Assembly (NCBI GenBank): GCA_031275085.1
Contig: JAISPG010000073.1
Location: 1-64,000, forward strand
Direction of reading: 5' to 3'
From: Bacteroidales bacterium
GTDB taxonomy: Bacteria > Bacteroidota > Bacteroidia > Bacteroidales > ML635J-15
Length of the DNA: 64,000 nt
The notes under the pieces were generated by a model. The model saw only the letters and a list, made by a program, of their open reading frames with translations, made no database searches and was not told the origin of the DNA. This document shows positions 8,136 to 17,537 of this stretch, piece after piece. The number at the start of each line of letters is the position of its first letter. Position 1 is the stretch's first letter. The translations under genes and the position numbers were made by a program.

Positions 8136-8858
8136 ATGAAATGTTTATTTTTTGTTTTTATTTTACTTTTTGGAACATGCCTTGGTCTTTTTTCGCAGGA
8201 AGAACGAAAGATCATTAGAGAAGGAAATAAACTATATGATGAAAAACAGTATGATAAAGCAGAATTAAAATATAAAAAAGCACTGGAAATAAATCCGTCA
8301 GAAAAACAGTTGGATAATAATATAGGAGCTTCGCAATATAAGAATAATTCTTTTAATGATGCGGTTTCCAGTTATGAAAGTGTGATTAGTAATTCTGTTG
8401 ATAATAAAGAAAAGGCTGATGTATATTACAATATGGGAAACTCTTATCTACAGGCAGGTAAATATGATAAAAGTATAGAATCATACCGTAATGCTTTGAG
8501 ATTAGATCCCGAACATGATCTGAGCCGTTATAATATGGCCGTTGCTACAAAAGCAAAACTCCAGAATTCGCAGGCTCAGAGCCAAAATGGCGGAGGACAG
8601 GAAGGTGAGGATGAAGGACAAGAACAGGAAAACAATAAAAATGAGGATCAACAGAACAATAATGAAAGTAATGAAAATAAAGATGAAGATAAAAAACAAC
8701 AGGAACAGGAGCCTAAAGAGCCTAAGGATAATGAAATGACACAGGAAGAAATGGAAAGATTTTTGGAATCTCTTCAGGAAAAAGAAAAAGAAGTAATTGA
8801 TAAAGTAAATAAAGATAAATTCAGATCTTCAAAAAGAAATATAGAAAAGGAATGGTAG
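8136..8858 (+). CDS. batC: BatC, TPR protein of the bat operon
   Basis: The start at 8136 is chosen because it gives a clean signal peptide (MKCLFFVFILLFGTCLGLFSQ); an in-frame ATG at 8085 overlaps batB and would put 17 polar residues in front of it. The mature protein has two or three tetratricopeptide repeats (about 27-60 and 88-130 of the short form; motifs KKALEINPSEKQL and YRNALRLDPEHDL), then a low-complexity tail rich in Q, E, N, D and K (about 140-200). The last 50 residues, MTQEEMERFLESLQEKEKEV, resemble the conserved BatC end. It is the last gene of the operon here; no batD follows. Confidence 0.88.
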   Translation: MKCLFFVFILLFGTCLGLFSQEERKIIREGNKLYDEKQYDKAELKYKKALEINPSEKQLDNNIGASQYKNNSFNDAVSSYESVISNSVDNKEKADVYYNMGNSYLQAGKYDKSIESYRNALRLDPEHDLSRYNMAVATKAKLQNSQAQSQNGGGQEGEDEGQEQENNKNEDQQNNNESNENKDEDKKQQEQEPKEPKDNEMTQEEMERFLESLQEKEKEVIDKVNKDKFRSSKRNIEKEW

Positions 8859-9147
8859 TTTGAGAAGTTTCATAACTTACATATAAGTAAAAATGCGGCT
8901 TTGTGTTTTTTTAAGATAAAATATTTCTTACACTTGATACACATTACGAACTGTTCGGTTATCCCACAATAAATATATTTTGACGTGTTGTAAAAGCCGA
9001 TATAACCTTAAAACATCCAGAAGATTACGGAAAAGGATAAGCCTTAAATTTAAATAATCTCTGAAAACAAAAATTTTGAATTTTAGAAGAACATATATTC
9101 AAGGATCTTGTTATTTAAAAAAATATGATTTTTGAATTATTAAAATA
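8859..9147. other. Non-coding stretch after batC where batD is usually found
   Basis: No frame of convincing length, no hairpin with a T-run and no recognisable BatD remnant is visible here in any frame. The 446-base gap between batC and dnaK is the longest gene-free stretch in the left 10 kb; its right part holds the dnaK regulatory elements listed separately. Confidence 0.6.
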
Positions 9148-9205
9148 CTGTCATTTTGTCAAAATACTGACATGCTATTTGAAAAAAATAAATAGTAAAA
9201 TGTCA
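9148..9205 (+). promoter_or_regulatory. dnaK upstream dyads (TGTCA repeats and TGACAT-N26-ATGTCA)
   Basis: Two TGTCA units spaced 8 bases apart (9149 and 9157) are followed by TGACAT (9168-9173) and its inverse ATGTCA (9200-9205), separated by exactly 26 bases. The same TGACAT-N26-ATGTCA dyad lies upstream of hsp20 (32331-32368). This suggests a common stress regulator. No CIRCE element (TTAGCACTC dyad) is present. Confidence 0.55.
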
Positions 9206-9234
9206 AATCTACCGAAAATCTAAAAAAAAATAAA

Positions 9235-9251
9235 TGGCATATCAATTGCTA
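9235..9251 (+). promoter_or_regulatory. Candidate sigma-54 promoter of dnaK
   Basis: TGGCATATCAATTGCTA has GG (9236-9237) and GC (9248-9249) exactly 10 bases apart, the -24/-12 arrangement of sigma-54 promoters. It lies 54 bases before the dnaK start, giving a leader of about 40 bases. Confidence 0.45.
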
Positions 9252-9304
9252 AAAAGAAGACGAGATCGAAACTAAAAATAAAAAATAAATTAAAAAATTT
9301 TAAA

Positions 9305-11215
9305 ATGGGAAAAATAATTGGAATAGATTTAGGTACCACAAACTCATGTGTAGCTGTTATGGAAGGCAATGAACCTGTTGTAATTCCTAATAGTGAAGGC
9401 CGTCGTACAACTCCGTCTGTTGTTGGCTTTTTAAAAGATGGAGAAAGAAAAGTAGGTGATCCTGCTAAACGTCAGGCAATTACAAACCCTCAAAATACGA
9501 TTTTTTCTATAAAAAGATTTATGGGAGAAAAATATGACCATGTATCAAATGAAATAAAAAGAGTTCCTTATGAAGTAGTAAAAGGAGATAATAATACTCC
9601 TCGCGTAAAGATAGGAGACAGGACATACACTCCACAGGAAATATCAGCTATGATACTTCAAAAAATGAAAAAAACTGCAGAAGATTACCTTGGACAGGAA
9701 GTGTCAGAAGCAGTTATTACAGTTCCGGCATATTTTAATGATGCACAACGTCAGGCAACTAAAGAAGCAGGAGAAATTGCAGGCTTAACAGTTAAACGTA
9801 TAATAAACGAACCTACTGCTGCTGCTTTAGCTTATGGTCTTGATAAGAAAAATAAAGATATGAAAGTTGCCGTATTTGATCTTGGTGGCGGAACTTTCGA
9901 TATTTCAATACTAGAACTCGGTGATGGTGTATTCGAGGTAAAATCGACAAATGGAGATACTCATCTTGGTGGTGACGATTTTGACCAGGTGATAATTGAC
10001 TGGTTGGCAGAAGAATTTAAAAAAGATGAAGGTATTGACCTTAAACGTGATCCTATGGCTCTTCAAAGGCTGAAAGAAGCTGCTGAAAAAGCTAAGATAG
10101 AATTATCCAGTTCAACAAGTACTGAAATAAACCTGCCTTATATTATGCCTGTTGACGGTATTCCTAAACACCTTGTTAAAACTTTGACAAGATCAATGTT
10201 TGAACAATTGTCCGATAAACTTATAAATGATACTATTGAACCATGTAAAAAAGCATTAAAAGATTCGGGATATTCTGTTTCCGATATAGACGAAGTATTA
10301 TTAGTAGGTGGCTCTACACGTATTCCAGCCATTCAGGAAAAAGTAAAAGCATTTTTCGGAAAAACTCCGTCAAAAGGCGTTAATCCGGACGAGGTTGTTG
10401 CTATTGGTGCCGCAATTCAGGGAGGTGTTTTAACAGGAGAAGTAAAAGATGTATTATTACTTGATGTAACCCCTCTTTCATTAGGAATTGAAACAATGGG
10501 TGGTGTTATGACAAAACTTATTGAAGCAAATACAACCATTCCTACAAAAAAAGCGGAAACATTTACTACTGCTGTGGATAATCAACCATCCGTAGAAATT
10601 CACGTTCTTCAGGGGGAAAGATCTATGGCTAACGATAATAAAACTATCGGAAGATTCCATCTTGATGGAATTCCACCTGCCCCAAGAGGAGTACCTCAGA
10701 TCGAAGTTACTTTTGATATTGATGCAAACGGAATTTTACAGGTTTCAGCAAAAGATAAAGGAACAGGAAAACAACAAAGTATCAGAATAGAAGCATCTTC
10801 AGGATTATCAGATGACGATATTAAGAGAATGAAAGAAGAAGCTCAGGTAAATGCAGAATCTGACAGATTGGCAAAAGAAAAAATTGATAAAATAAATCAG
10901 GCTGATTCTGTTATATTCCAGACAGAAAAACAGTTAAAAGAATATGGAGATAAAATACCTGCAGATAAACGTCAACCTATAGACAGTGCACTGGAAAAGT
11001 TGAAAGAAGCTCATAAAAATCAGGATGTAACTGCTATTGACAGTGCGATCAATGAACTTAATACAGTTTTTCAGGCAGCTTCGCAGGAAATGTATAATGC
11101 TCAGCAGAATAGCGGGCAGGATAATAATGACCAACAGCCTGGTAACGAGCATAATAATACAGGGGACTCATCTTCAGATGAAGTTACCGATGTTGATTTT
11201 GAGGAAGTGAAATAA
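9305..11215 (+). CDS. dnaK: Molecular chaperone DnaK (Hsp70)
   Basis: This is a full-length Hsp70 of 636 residues. The ATPase domain begins with [18 protein letters not shown], has the phosphate-2 motif [14 protein letters not shown] near 190-203 and the adenosine motif [13 protein letters not shown] near 335. The substrate-binding domain contains [17 protein letters not shown] and the lid ends in [11 protein letters not shown], the family's usual acidic C-terminus recognised by co-chaperones. It folds and protects cytoplasmic proteins with DnaJ and GrpE, which are not in this window. It is a single-gene unit with stress-type elements upstream and a terminator downstream. Confidence 0.98.
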   Translation: MGKIIGIDLGTTNSCVAVMEGNEPVVIPNSEGRRTTPSVVGFLKDGERKVGDPAKRQAITNPQNTIFSIKRFMGEKYDHVSNEIKRVPYEVVKGDNNTPRVKIGDRTYTPQEISAMILQKMKKTAEDYLGQEVSEAVITVPAYFNDAQRQATKEAGEIAGLTVKRIINEPTAAALAYGLDKKNKDMKVAVFDLGGGTFDISILELGDGVFEVKSTNGDTHLGGDDFDQVIIDWLAEEFKKDEGIDLKRDPMALQRLKEAAEKAKIELSSSTSTEINLPYIMPVDGIPKHLVKTLTRSMFEQLSDKLINDTIEPCKKALKDSGYSVSDIDEVLLVGGSTRIPAIQEKVKAFFGKTPSKGVNPDEVVAIGAAIQGGVLTGEVKDVLLLDVTPLSLGIETMGGVMTKLIEANTTIPTKKAETFTTAVDNQPSVEIHVLQGERSMANDNKTIGRFHLDGIPPAPRGVPQIEVTFDIDANGILQVSAKDKGTGKQQSIRIEASSGLSDDDIKRMKEEAQVNAESDRLAKEKIDKINQADSVIFQTEKQLKEYGDKIPADKRQPIDSALEKLKEAHKNQDVTAIDSAINELNTVFQAASQEMYNAQQNSGQDNNDQQPGNEHNNTGDSSSDEVTDVDFEEVK

Positions 11216-11245
11216 ACAGTATAGTTTTTCATAATGGTGGTTTTT

Positions 11246-11279
11246 AGGGTTGGATCAGAAATGATTCAGCCCTTTTTTA
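11246..11279 (+). terminator. Intrinsic terminator after dnaK
   Basis: A 12-bp stem with two G-U pairs (11246-11257 with 11262-11273), a GAAA tetraloop and a TTTTTT tail. The remaining 140 bases up to dnaB are not recognised. Confidence 0.85.
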
Positions 11280-11419
11280 TTTGCTTTTTATAAGTAGATT
11301 CGCTAAATAAAACAAAATTACATTAATTTATTTGATACCGTCAAATTGCCTGGTGCATGTCGCAGATATGTAACCATTGATGTTGTAAAGTTACGTGCTG
11401 GCAACATATTTTGTCATTT

Positions 11420-12982
11420 TTAAAAAGGGGCTATATCTTCATTATTTCCGTTACTTAAAAAATTATTATTTACAGGCAGGTTGTCAAAATCTTTATTTTC
11501 AGGAAGATTAAACATAGAATCTGAATTCATTTTTGATTCAAATTTTACAGTATCACTACTAAATTCAATACCTTCAATTGTTTGAGGCTGATCCATAAAT
11601 TTTGCAAATTCTTTTTTAAATTTAAGCATTGCCGAACCTGTTGCACCATTACGGTGTTTTGCAATTATAATTTCTGCCAGCCCAAGAAGTGAATTTCCTT
11701 CAGCATCGGTTGTTTGTCCGTAATATTCAGGACGATGTATAAATAAAACCATATCGGCGTCCTGTTCTATTGCACCGGATTCACGTAAATCTGAAAGTTG
11801 TGGCCTTTTATCTCCGGTACGAACTTCTACCGACCTGTTTAATTGTGATAATGCAATTATCGGGATATTTAATTCTTTTGCTATTGCTTTTAACGAACGT
11901 GAAATAGTACTGACTTCCTGTTCGCGGTTCCCTTTCATATCAACTCCTGCCGTCATAAGTTGAAGATAGTCTATTATTACTGCCTGAATATTATGTGTTC
12001 TTACCAGCCGGCGGCATTTTGCTCTTAATTCGAAAATAGATATTGCAGGTGTATCATCAATAAAAATAGGAGCAGTTTCCAGGTTTTTTACACGCGTTTC
12101 TAATTGAGGCCATTCATAATCTTTCAGATTTCCGGTTCTTATACGGTCGGCTCCGATTTCAACTTCAGCCGATATTAGTCTGTTCACTAATTGTAACGAC
12201 GACATTTCGAGCGAGAATAATGCTACCGGACGTTCATGGTCAACAGCCATATTTCTTGTCATGGATAATACAAATGCTGTTTTTCCCATGGAAGGTCTTG
12301 CTGCAATAATGACCAGATCGGAAGGCTGCCAGCCGGAAGTATATCTGTCTATTTCGCTGAAGCCACTTGGAACTCCTAAAAGTTTATTCTTGTTTTTTGC
12401 TGCTTCTTCTATTAAAGAGATTGCCTTGTCCAGTATCTGGTTTATCTGTACTGTTTCGCTCTTTATATTACCTTCCGAAATATTAAATATTTCACTTTCT
12501 GCAAAATTTATCAATTCTTCAACATCTTCGCCTTCATCATAAGAACGCCTTTGAATATCTGCTGCAGCTCGTATAAGTTCGCGTTGTATGTATTTTTGAT
12601 GCACAAGCCGTGCATGAAATTCCAAATGTGACGATGTTGCCACCCTGTCAGTTAATTCTGCAAGGTATATTTCTCCACCTATATAATCGAGTTTGTCCTT
12701 TGTTTTAAGATCGTGAGCAACAGTTATAATATCAACAGGTTTGTGGTTGGTTCCAAGATCAAGTATCGACCTGAATATTTCCTGATGTGAAGGATCATAG
12801 AAACTTTCCGGTTTTAGAACATCCATTATTGAAAAAATGGCATCTGTTTGTATTAATAATGCTCCTAAAACTGCTTTCTCAAGATCAATAGCCTGTGGCG
12901 GAATTTTTCCGAATATTGCATTTATACTGTCTATATTACTGGTTTGCTTTGTATTGTTTTTTTTTCTTGTCTCTGCCATCAT
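11420..12982 (-). CDS. dnaB: Replicative DNA helicase DnaB
   Basis: This is a 520-residue replicative helicase. The N-terminal domain (about 30-170) has PPQAIDLEKAVLGALL and FYDPSHQEIFRSI. The RecA-like core has Walker A AARPSMGKTAFVLSM near 222, SLEMSS, Walker B VIIDYLQLM near 337 and the arginine-finger segment SDLRESGAIEQDADMVLFIHRPEYY. A divergent acidic tail of about 60 residues follows. It unwinds DNA at the replication fork and recruits primase. Two adjacent ATG codons can serve as start. The gene converges with dnaK and reads away from the LolD-like gene. Confidence 0.97.
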   Translation of the reverse strand: MMAETRKKNNTKQTSNIDSINAIFGKIPPQAIDLEKAVLGALLIQTDAIFSIMDVLKPESFYDPSHQEIFRSILDLGTNHKPVDIITVAHDLKTKDKLDYIGGEIYLAELTDRVATSSHLEFHARLVHQKYIQRELIRAAADIQRRSYDEGEDVEELINFAESEIFNISEGNIKSETVQINQILDKAISLIEEAAKNKNKLLGVPSGFSEIDRYTSGWQPSDLVIIAARPSMGKTAFVLSMTRNMAVDHERPVALFSLEMSSLQLVNRLISAEVEIGADRIRTGNLKDYEWPQLETRVKNLETAPIFIDDTPAISIFELRAKCRRLVRTHNIQAVIIDYLQLMTAGVDMKGNREQEVSTISRSLKAIAKELNIPIIALSQLNRSVEVRTGDKRPQLSDLRESGAIEQDADMVLFIHRPEYYGQTTDAEGNSLLGLAEIIIAKHRNGATGSAMLKFKKEFAKFMDQPQTIEGIEFSSDTVKFESKMNSDSMFNLPENKDFDNLPVNNNFLSNGNNEDIAPF

Positions 12983-13244
12983 TCAATGTTTTCAGATACA
13001 AAAATAACATATTAGCCATAACCTTCTGCCTAAAACCGAAAATAAAAAAATACTTTTTTTGCACACATTACATTGATAAAAAAGTTAATATCTTTTATTA
13101 TTTAAATTTTGTTGAGTTTCAATATCTAAGATAAAAAAAAATTATTATATATGAAAATTATCAACCACGTTTCTGTTTTTGGAAAGTAAAATATTAAATT
13201 TACAATTTCTAAACTTTTAAATAAAGTTTAATACTATAATAAAT

Positions 13245-13919
13245 ATGATAATAATAGAAAATATATATAAGTCTTACGGAAACCTAGAAGTTTTGAAAGG
13301 AATTAACTTTTCTGTAAAAAGATCTGAAATTGTTTCAGTTCTTGGAGCGAGCGGAGCAGGAAAGACAACACTTTTACAGATAATAGGAACACTCCTTAAA
13401 CCGGATAAAGGAAAAGTGTTAATAGATAATGTAGATACATTTTCATTAAATGAAAAAGAACTGGCAAAATTTCGTAACCTTAATATAGGTTTTGTATTTC
13501 AGTTTCATCATTTATTGCCTGAATTTACAGCATTGGAGAATATATGTATTCCCGGCTTGATTGCAAAAAAAAATAAAAATGATGTACAAAAAAAAGCAAT
13601 TAAACTTCTTGAGGCCTTAAATATTAATGATCGTGCCGGACATAAACCCAATGAACTTTCAGGTGGAGAAAAACAACGTGTTGCTATTGCCCGTTCATTA
13701 ATAAATGATCCAAGCATTATTCTTGCCGATGAACCTTCGGGGAATCTGGATTCAAAAAATGCAAAAGATCTTTATAATATAATTTTCAGTTTAAGGAAAA
13801 CATTTGAACAAACTTTTATTATCGTTACTCACAACGAAGAACATGCAAAGCTGACCGACAGAATGTTTGAGATAAAGGACGGCGTTATATGCGAAAATAT
13901 GCATAAAAGAATACAGTAA
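13245..13919 (+). CDS. lolD: ABC transporter ATP-binding protein, LolD-like
   Basis: This 224-residue ATPase has Walker [11 protein letters not shown] near 36-45, a Q-loop at [17 protein letters not shown], the signature [15 protein letters not shown] near 137-151, Walker [16 protein letters not shown] and the switch histidine in IIVTHNEEH. The Q-loop sequence [15 protein letters not shown] is typical of LolD/MacB-type ATPases, which drive lipoprotein release from the inner membrane (LolCDE) or related mechanotransmission. No LolC/E permease is next to it, as is common in Bacteroidota, so the symbol is tentative. Confidence 0.85.
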   Translation: MIIIENIYKSYGNLEVLKGINFSVKRSEIVSVLGASGAGKTTLLQIIGTLLKPDKGKVLIDNVDTFSLNEKELAKFRNLNIGFVFQFHHLLPEFTALENICIPGLIAKKNKNDVQKKAIKLLEALNINDRAGHKPNELSGGEKQRVAIARSLINDPSIILADEPSGNLDSKNAKDLYNIIFSLRKTFEQTFIIVTHNEEHAKLTDRMFEIKDGVICENMHKRIQ

Positions 13920-13940
13920 TAATTAGATTTATTGTATATT

Positions 13941-14576
13941 TTAAGTTATTTTATTGATACTTTTGTAAGAATCATTTTCAATTAGCAATAAATATAAACC
14001 TGGTTGCATATTAGATATATCTAATTCATTTCCATATTCCTCAACTAATTTTTGACCTGATGGTCCAAATAGTGAATATTTTATTTTTTGAGATGAGTTT
14101 TCCGGACATAAAATATTTATTTTTCCACTTGTAGGATTGGGAAATATTATAAATTCATTATAAATATCTATAGGATCTTCACTCAAGGATAAATCGTTTT
14201 TTTATTATTGATCTTAAAGCATAAAACCTCCAGTTGGTTATGCGGAAATGGATAATATTTACAGAATACATAGCCACACACTGGTCCTGATAGGATATGC
14301 ATTAATATCATAGTCCGGCTCTGCTCTTTTTCTTAAAGAAAATTGAGTGCCCGGAAATAAATCAGCACCAGGTGCAGTTGTTTCCAGTATATTGAAATTG
14401 TCGTCAGAACCACCTGAAAAAGACATTGTTCGGTCCTTACTTATTGATGCGTCAAATTCAACAAGATCTATAGTATCTACAATGCGATTTACCAAATCAT
14501 AAGAAATTATTCTTTTTTCCTGAGAAAACGAAAAAAATGAAATAAATAACAAGGAATAAACCAATAATATTTTCAT
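13941..14576 (-). pseudogene. Decayed T9SS type A cargo gene
   Basis: Read on the minus strand, the 5' part (14576-14259) encodes a signal peptide (MKILLVYSLLFISFFSFSQ) and about 85 residues of a mature protein, ending at a stop after IRTSVWLCIL. The 3' part (14186-13941) encodes a complete type A sorting domain with FIIFPNPTSGKINILCP and LDISNMQPGLYLLLIEN, with no start of its own apart from a chance ATG. The 72 bases between contain stops in this frame. The two halves are best read as the ends of one cargo gene with an internal deletion and stop codons, rather than two real genes. Confidence 0.7.
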
Positions 14577-14644
14577 AACAAAGCTTTTAATGCTTTAATA
14601 ACAATAAATATTTGAAAATATTATTTTTTGTTTAAAGATTTTAA

Positions 14645-14671
14645 ACAAAAAAGCCTGATTTTATCAGGCTT
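14645..14671 (-). terminator. Intrinsic terminator of tRNA-Val
   Basis: AAGCCTGA/TCAGGCTT stem (14651-14671), followed on the minus strand by TTTT. It lies 10 bases past the 3' end of the tRNA. Confidence 0.85.
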
Positions 14672-14680
14672 AAATTTTGT

Positions 14681-14754
14681 GGGAACTAATGGATTCGAAC
14701 CATTGACCCCCTGCTTGTAAGGCAGGTGCTCTGAACCAGCTGAGCTAAGCTCCC
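14681..14754 (-). tRNA. tRNA-Val (anticodon TAC)
   Basis: A 74-base cloverleaf on the minus strand: acceptor GGGAGCT paired with AGTTCCC, D-arm GCTCAGCTGGTTCAGAGC, anticodon loop CTTACAA with TAC, and T-arm with GGTTCGAATCC. The CCA end is not encoded. Confidence 0.96.
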
Positions 14755-14922
14755 TAATTTTTAATTGAACGTTCCCGAATGGGACTGCAAATATAGATTC
14801 TTTTTTTTATTAAACAAAATTTTTTCAGATTTTTTCAAAAAAAATTATAAACTCTTATTTGTATTCTGATTATCAAATAAATTAAGAATTTATTTATTTA
14901 AAAAATATAATTACACTTTTAT

Positions 14923-14930
14923 TATATTTG
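14923..14930 (+). promoter_or_regulatory. -7 promoter element of the polytopic membrane protein gene
   Basis: TATATTTG fits the TAnnTTTG -7 element of Bacteroidota. It decides the start of the next gene, because a TTG at 14928 lies inside it; the ATG at 14949 is the likely start and the leader is then only about a dozen bases. Confidence 0.6.
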
Positions 14931-14948
14931 CAAATATTTTATATTATT

Positions 14949-16409
14949 ATGCAGCATAAGACAACACTAAATAAAATATTCTATTTATTTCTCATAGTTT
15001 TTGTATTATTTGACTGGGGATATTCTTTTTTTCAATATAGTCTGATACCTTTAGATGGAGACATGGCAGAATCAGTATTACCTGTTGATGTATTGAAACC
15101 TCTTATGGACGACCCTTTAGGTATATCCACAATATATAATGGTCAGGAATATCATCATAAACCAAACCGTTTTTTTGCTCATTATTCCTGTTATTCTTTT
15201 TTTCGTACAGTTCCTTTAGTTCTTCAAAAAATAACAGATCCAATAAGTAGTGTATATTATAGTTGTGCCATAGCCAAATTACTTATGCAGATATTACTGA
15301 CATACCTGATTTGCGCATGTATATCGGGAAGCACGAAGATATTTACCAGGACATTTATTTTGATTGCTGCAATTATTACACCTTTTTTTCAAACTAATGG
15401 CTTTAATAATTATTTTGGTATAATTTCAAGGTCAATCACATATTCATTTTTTTATGCTTTGCCATTAATCTTTTTGTTGATCTATTTTTTACCGATCCTA
15501 ATAAAAACATTTCACGGTAAAGATATAAATCTCTGGTTACCGGTAAAATTACTTTGGATCCCGCTCGCAGTTGTCGTATCATTAAGTGGTGCCCTTAATC
15601 CCGGAATATCTTTGATCATTTCAATGTTAATAATGTTACATTTATTTATCAGGTACTATCCGAAAAATAAACCAATTACATTTTTTAATAAGATCGCAAT
15701 AGTTTTAAAAAGAATTCCGGGGAATTATTGGTATTATCTGATCCCGATATGTATATTTTCCCTATATTCTTTATATTTAGGTACATATAACAGTGGTGAG
15801 TTTTGGGAAGAAATGAGTTTAGGAGAAAGATACTTAAGGTTGCCAAAGGGGCTTTTTTATATTTTAACAACAAAAATATGGTTCTTTTATTTACTTATCT
15901 TATTTGTAATAAATATTATCTTAATAAATAAAAATAAAACCGGCTATGATAAAAAAATATTAAAAATCTGTAAATGGACAGGAATTTTTATAATTATTTA
16001 TATATTATTACTTCCTTTAGGAGGGTACCGGAGTTACAGACCTTATATTATAAGGCATGATACTTTTGTTCCGGTAAGTGTTTGTTTTGTATTCCTTATC
16101 GGACTAACAACATATTATCTTTTTAAAATTAAAAAAGTAAAAACTTGGTACTATATTCCGGTAGTTGTAGTTTTAGCGGCTTTTAGCATTGCAGATAAAC
16201 CTTATCCAGATACAGATAATAGTTGTGAGAAAGAATCTTTACAAAAAATAGCATCATCTGATGAAAAAATAGTTGTTTTGGATAATAGTTGTGATGTATT
16301 ATCATGGGGGCCGATAGTAAAACCGGAGGATTCTTATGCAAATGCACAATTATTAGTCGTATGGAACATTATTCCGGAAATAAAATTATATGTAAATTAT
16401 TATGAATAA
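14949..16409 (+). CDS. Polytopic membrane protein, GT-C-like, function unknown
   Basis: The product has 486 residues and about 11 hydrophobic segments spread over the whole chain. The first loop after helix 1 carries an acidic cluster, LDGDMAESVLPVD, and a later HHKPNRFFAHYS segment. Acidic residues in the first periplasmic loop of a polytopic protein are typical of GT-C glycosyltransferases, but no closer family was recognised. The last 60 residues are soluble. It is a single gene with its own promoter, next to the convergent kdsD. A role in envelope glycan transfer is only a guess. Confidence 0.7.
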   Translation: MQHKTTLNKIFYLFLIVFVLFDWGYSFFQYSLIPLDGDMAESVLPVDVLKPLMDDPLGISTIYNGQEYHHKPNRFFAHYSCYSFFRTVPLVLQKITDPISSVYYSCAIAKLLMQILLTYLICACISGSTKIFTRTFILIAAIITPFFQTNGFNNYFGIISRSITYSFFYALPLIFLLIYFLPILIKTFHGKDINLWLPVKLLWIPLAVVVSLSGALNPGISLIISMLIMLHLFIRYYPKNKPITFFNKIAIVLKRIPGNYWYYLIPICIFSLYSLYLGTYNSGEFWEEMSLGERYLRLPKGLFYILTTKIWFFYLLILFVINIILINKNKTGYDKKILKICKWTGIFIIIYILLLPLGGYRSYRPYIIRHDTFVPVSVCFVFLIGLTTYYLFKIKKVKTWYYIPVVVVLAAFSIADKPYPDTDNSCEKESLQKIASSDEKIVVLDNSCDVLSWGPIVKPEDSYANAQLLVVWNIIPEIKLYVNYYE

Positions 16410-16418
16410 ATAATAAAA

Positions 16419-17402
16419 CTATACTATTCCTTCCCGCATAAGATCATGTAAATGTACTATTCCAAGATATTTGTTATTTTCGTCGGTGACAGCGATCTGA
16501 GTAATGTTGTTTTTTGTAATGATTTGTAGTGCATTAATTGCCAGTTCGCCACTATAAATGACTTTTGGATTTTTTGACATAATTTCGGCAGCTTTAATAT
16601 CTCCATTAAAATTTTTTCCAAAACTTTCGAGCATCCTCCTTAAGTCACCGTCGGTTATTATACCTATCAAATTATCCTGATTATCGACAACAGCAGTTGC
16701 ACCCAGCCTTTTACCGGTAATTTCCTGAATTATTTTGTAAACATTATCATCGGCAAGAACTTTTGGCGATTCATTTAATTTATAAATGTCATTTACTTTT
16801 AAATAAAGTTTTTTTCCTAATGATCCTCCCGGGTGAAATTTTGCAAAATCCGATGATGTAAAACCCTTACTTTCGATAAGGGCAATTGTTAAAGCATCTC
16901 CCATGACCAATTGCGCTGTTGTGCTTGATGTCGGTGCAAGATTATTGGGACACGCTTCTGAAGTTACCGTTGCTTTTAGTACATAATCAGCAGATTTTGC
17001 TAAAAATGATTCTGTATCGGAAACTATTGCCACCAGAATATTATTGGTTCTCTTTATTAATGGTATAAGTATTTTTATTTCCGGAGTGTTTCCACTTTTA
17101 GAAAGGCAGATCACAATGTCATCAGGTTGTACTATTCCAAGATCGCCGTGGATCGCATCTGCTGCGTGCATAAATATTGCAGGAGTACCTGTTGAATTCA
17201 AACTGGCAACTATTTTATTTCCTATAATGGCACTTTTTCCTATTCCGGTAATAACAACCCTGCCTTTCGAGTTTTTTATTTTATCTACAACTGTAATGAA
17301 GTCATCATCAATATAATCAACGAGCTTTATTATCGCTTCCGCTTCCGATTTTATTGTATTTTTTGCAACTTCAAGTATTTTTTTTGAATTAATATTTTGC
17401 AT
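16419..17402 (-). CDS. kdsD: D-arabinose 5-phosphate isomerase, KdsD/KpsF family
   Basis: This is a 327-residue protein with an SIS sugar isomerase domain (about 30-180) and two CBS domains (about 205-265 and 275-327), the standard length and order. Visible motifs are RVVITGIGKSAIIGNKIVAS, HAADAIHGDLGI with the catalytic histidine, LSKSGNTPEIK, and FHPGGSLGKKL at the end of the isomerase domain. The enzyme converts ribulose 5-phosphate to arabinose 5-phosphate, the precursor of Kdo. KdsA, which uses that product, is encoded 10 kb away (27354-28151). Kdo links lipid A to the core sugars of the outer membrane. Confidence 0.95.
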   Translation of the reverse strand: MQNINSKKILEVAKNTIKSEAEAIIKLVDYIDDDFITVVDKIKNSKGRVVITGIGKSAIIGNKIVASLNSTGTPAIFMHAADAIHGDLGIVQPDDIVICLSKSGNTPEIKILIPLIKRTNNILVAIVSDTESFLAKSADYVLKATVTSEACPNNLAPTSSTTAQLVMGDALTIALIESKGFTSSDFAKFHPGGSLGKKLYLKVNDIYKLNESPKVLADDNVYKIIQEITGKRLGATAVVDNQDNLIGIITDGDLRRMLESFGKNFNGDIKAAEIMSKNPKVIYSGELAINALQIITKNNITQIAVTDENNKYLGIVHLHDLMREGIV

Positions 17403-17537
17403 CGAAATTTTTTTTGCTAATTTAGTATTAAAATTTTTTAACAGGCTACAGTAAGGATAGATTTTTCTTTTTTTTCCAATACTGTTTTTTTTTGGAATAA
17501 AAAGTCTTATATTTGATTAAAATAGATTAGGAAAAAT

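Noticed and set aside
8502..8739. Frames of about 65 codons on both strands inside batC
   Set aside because: They arise from the low-complexity Q/E/N/K codons of the BatC tail and have no independent support.
9148..9304. CIRCE element (HrcA operator) before dnaK
   Set aside because: No TTAGCACTC dyad is present; the dyads seen are of the TGACAT type.
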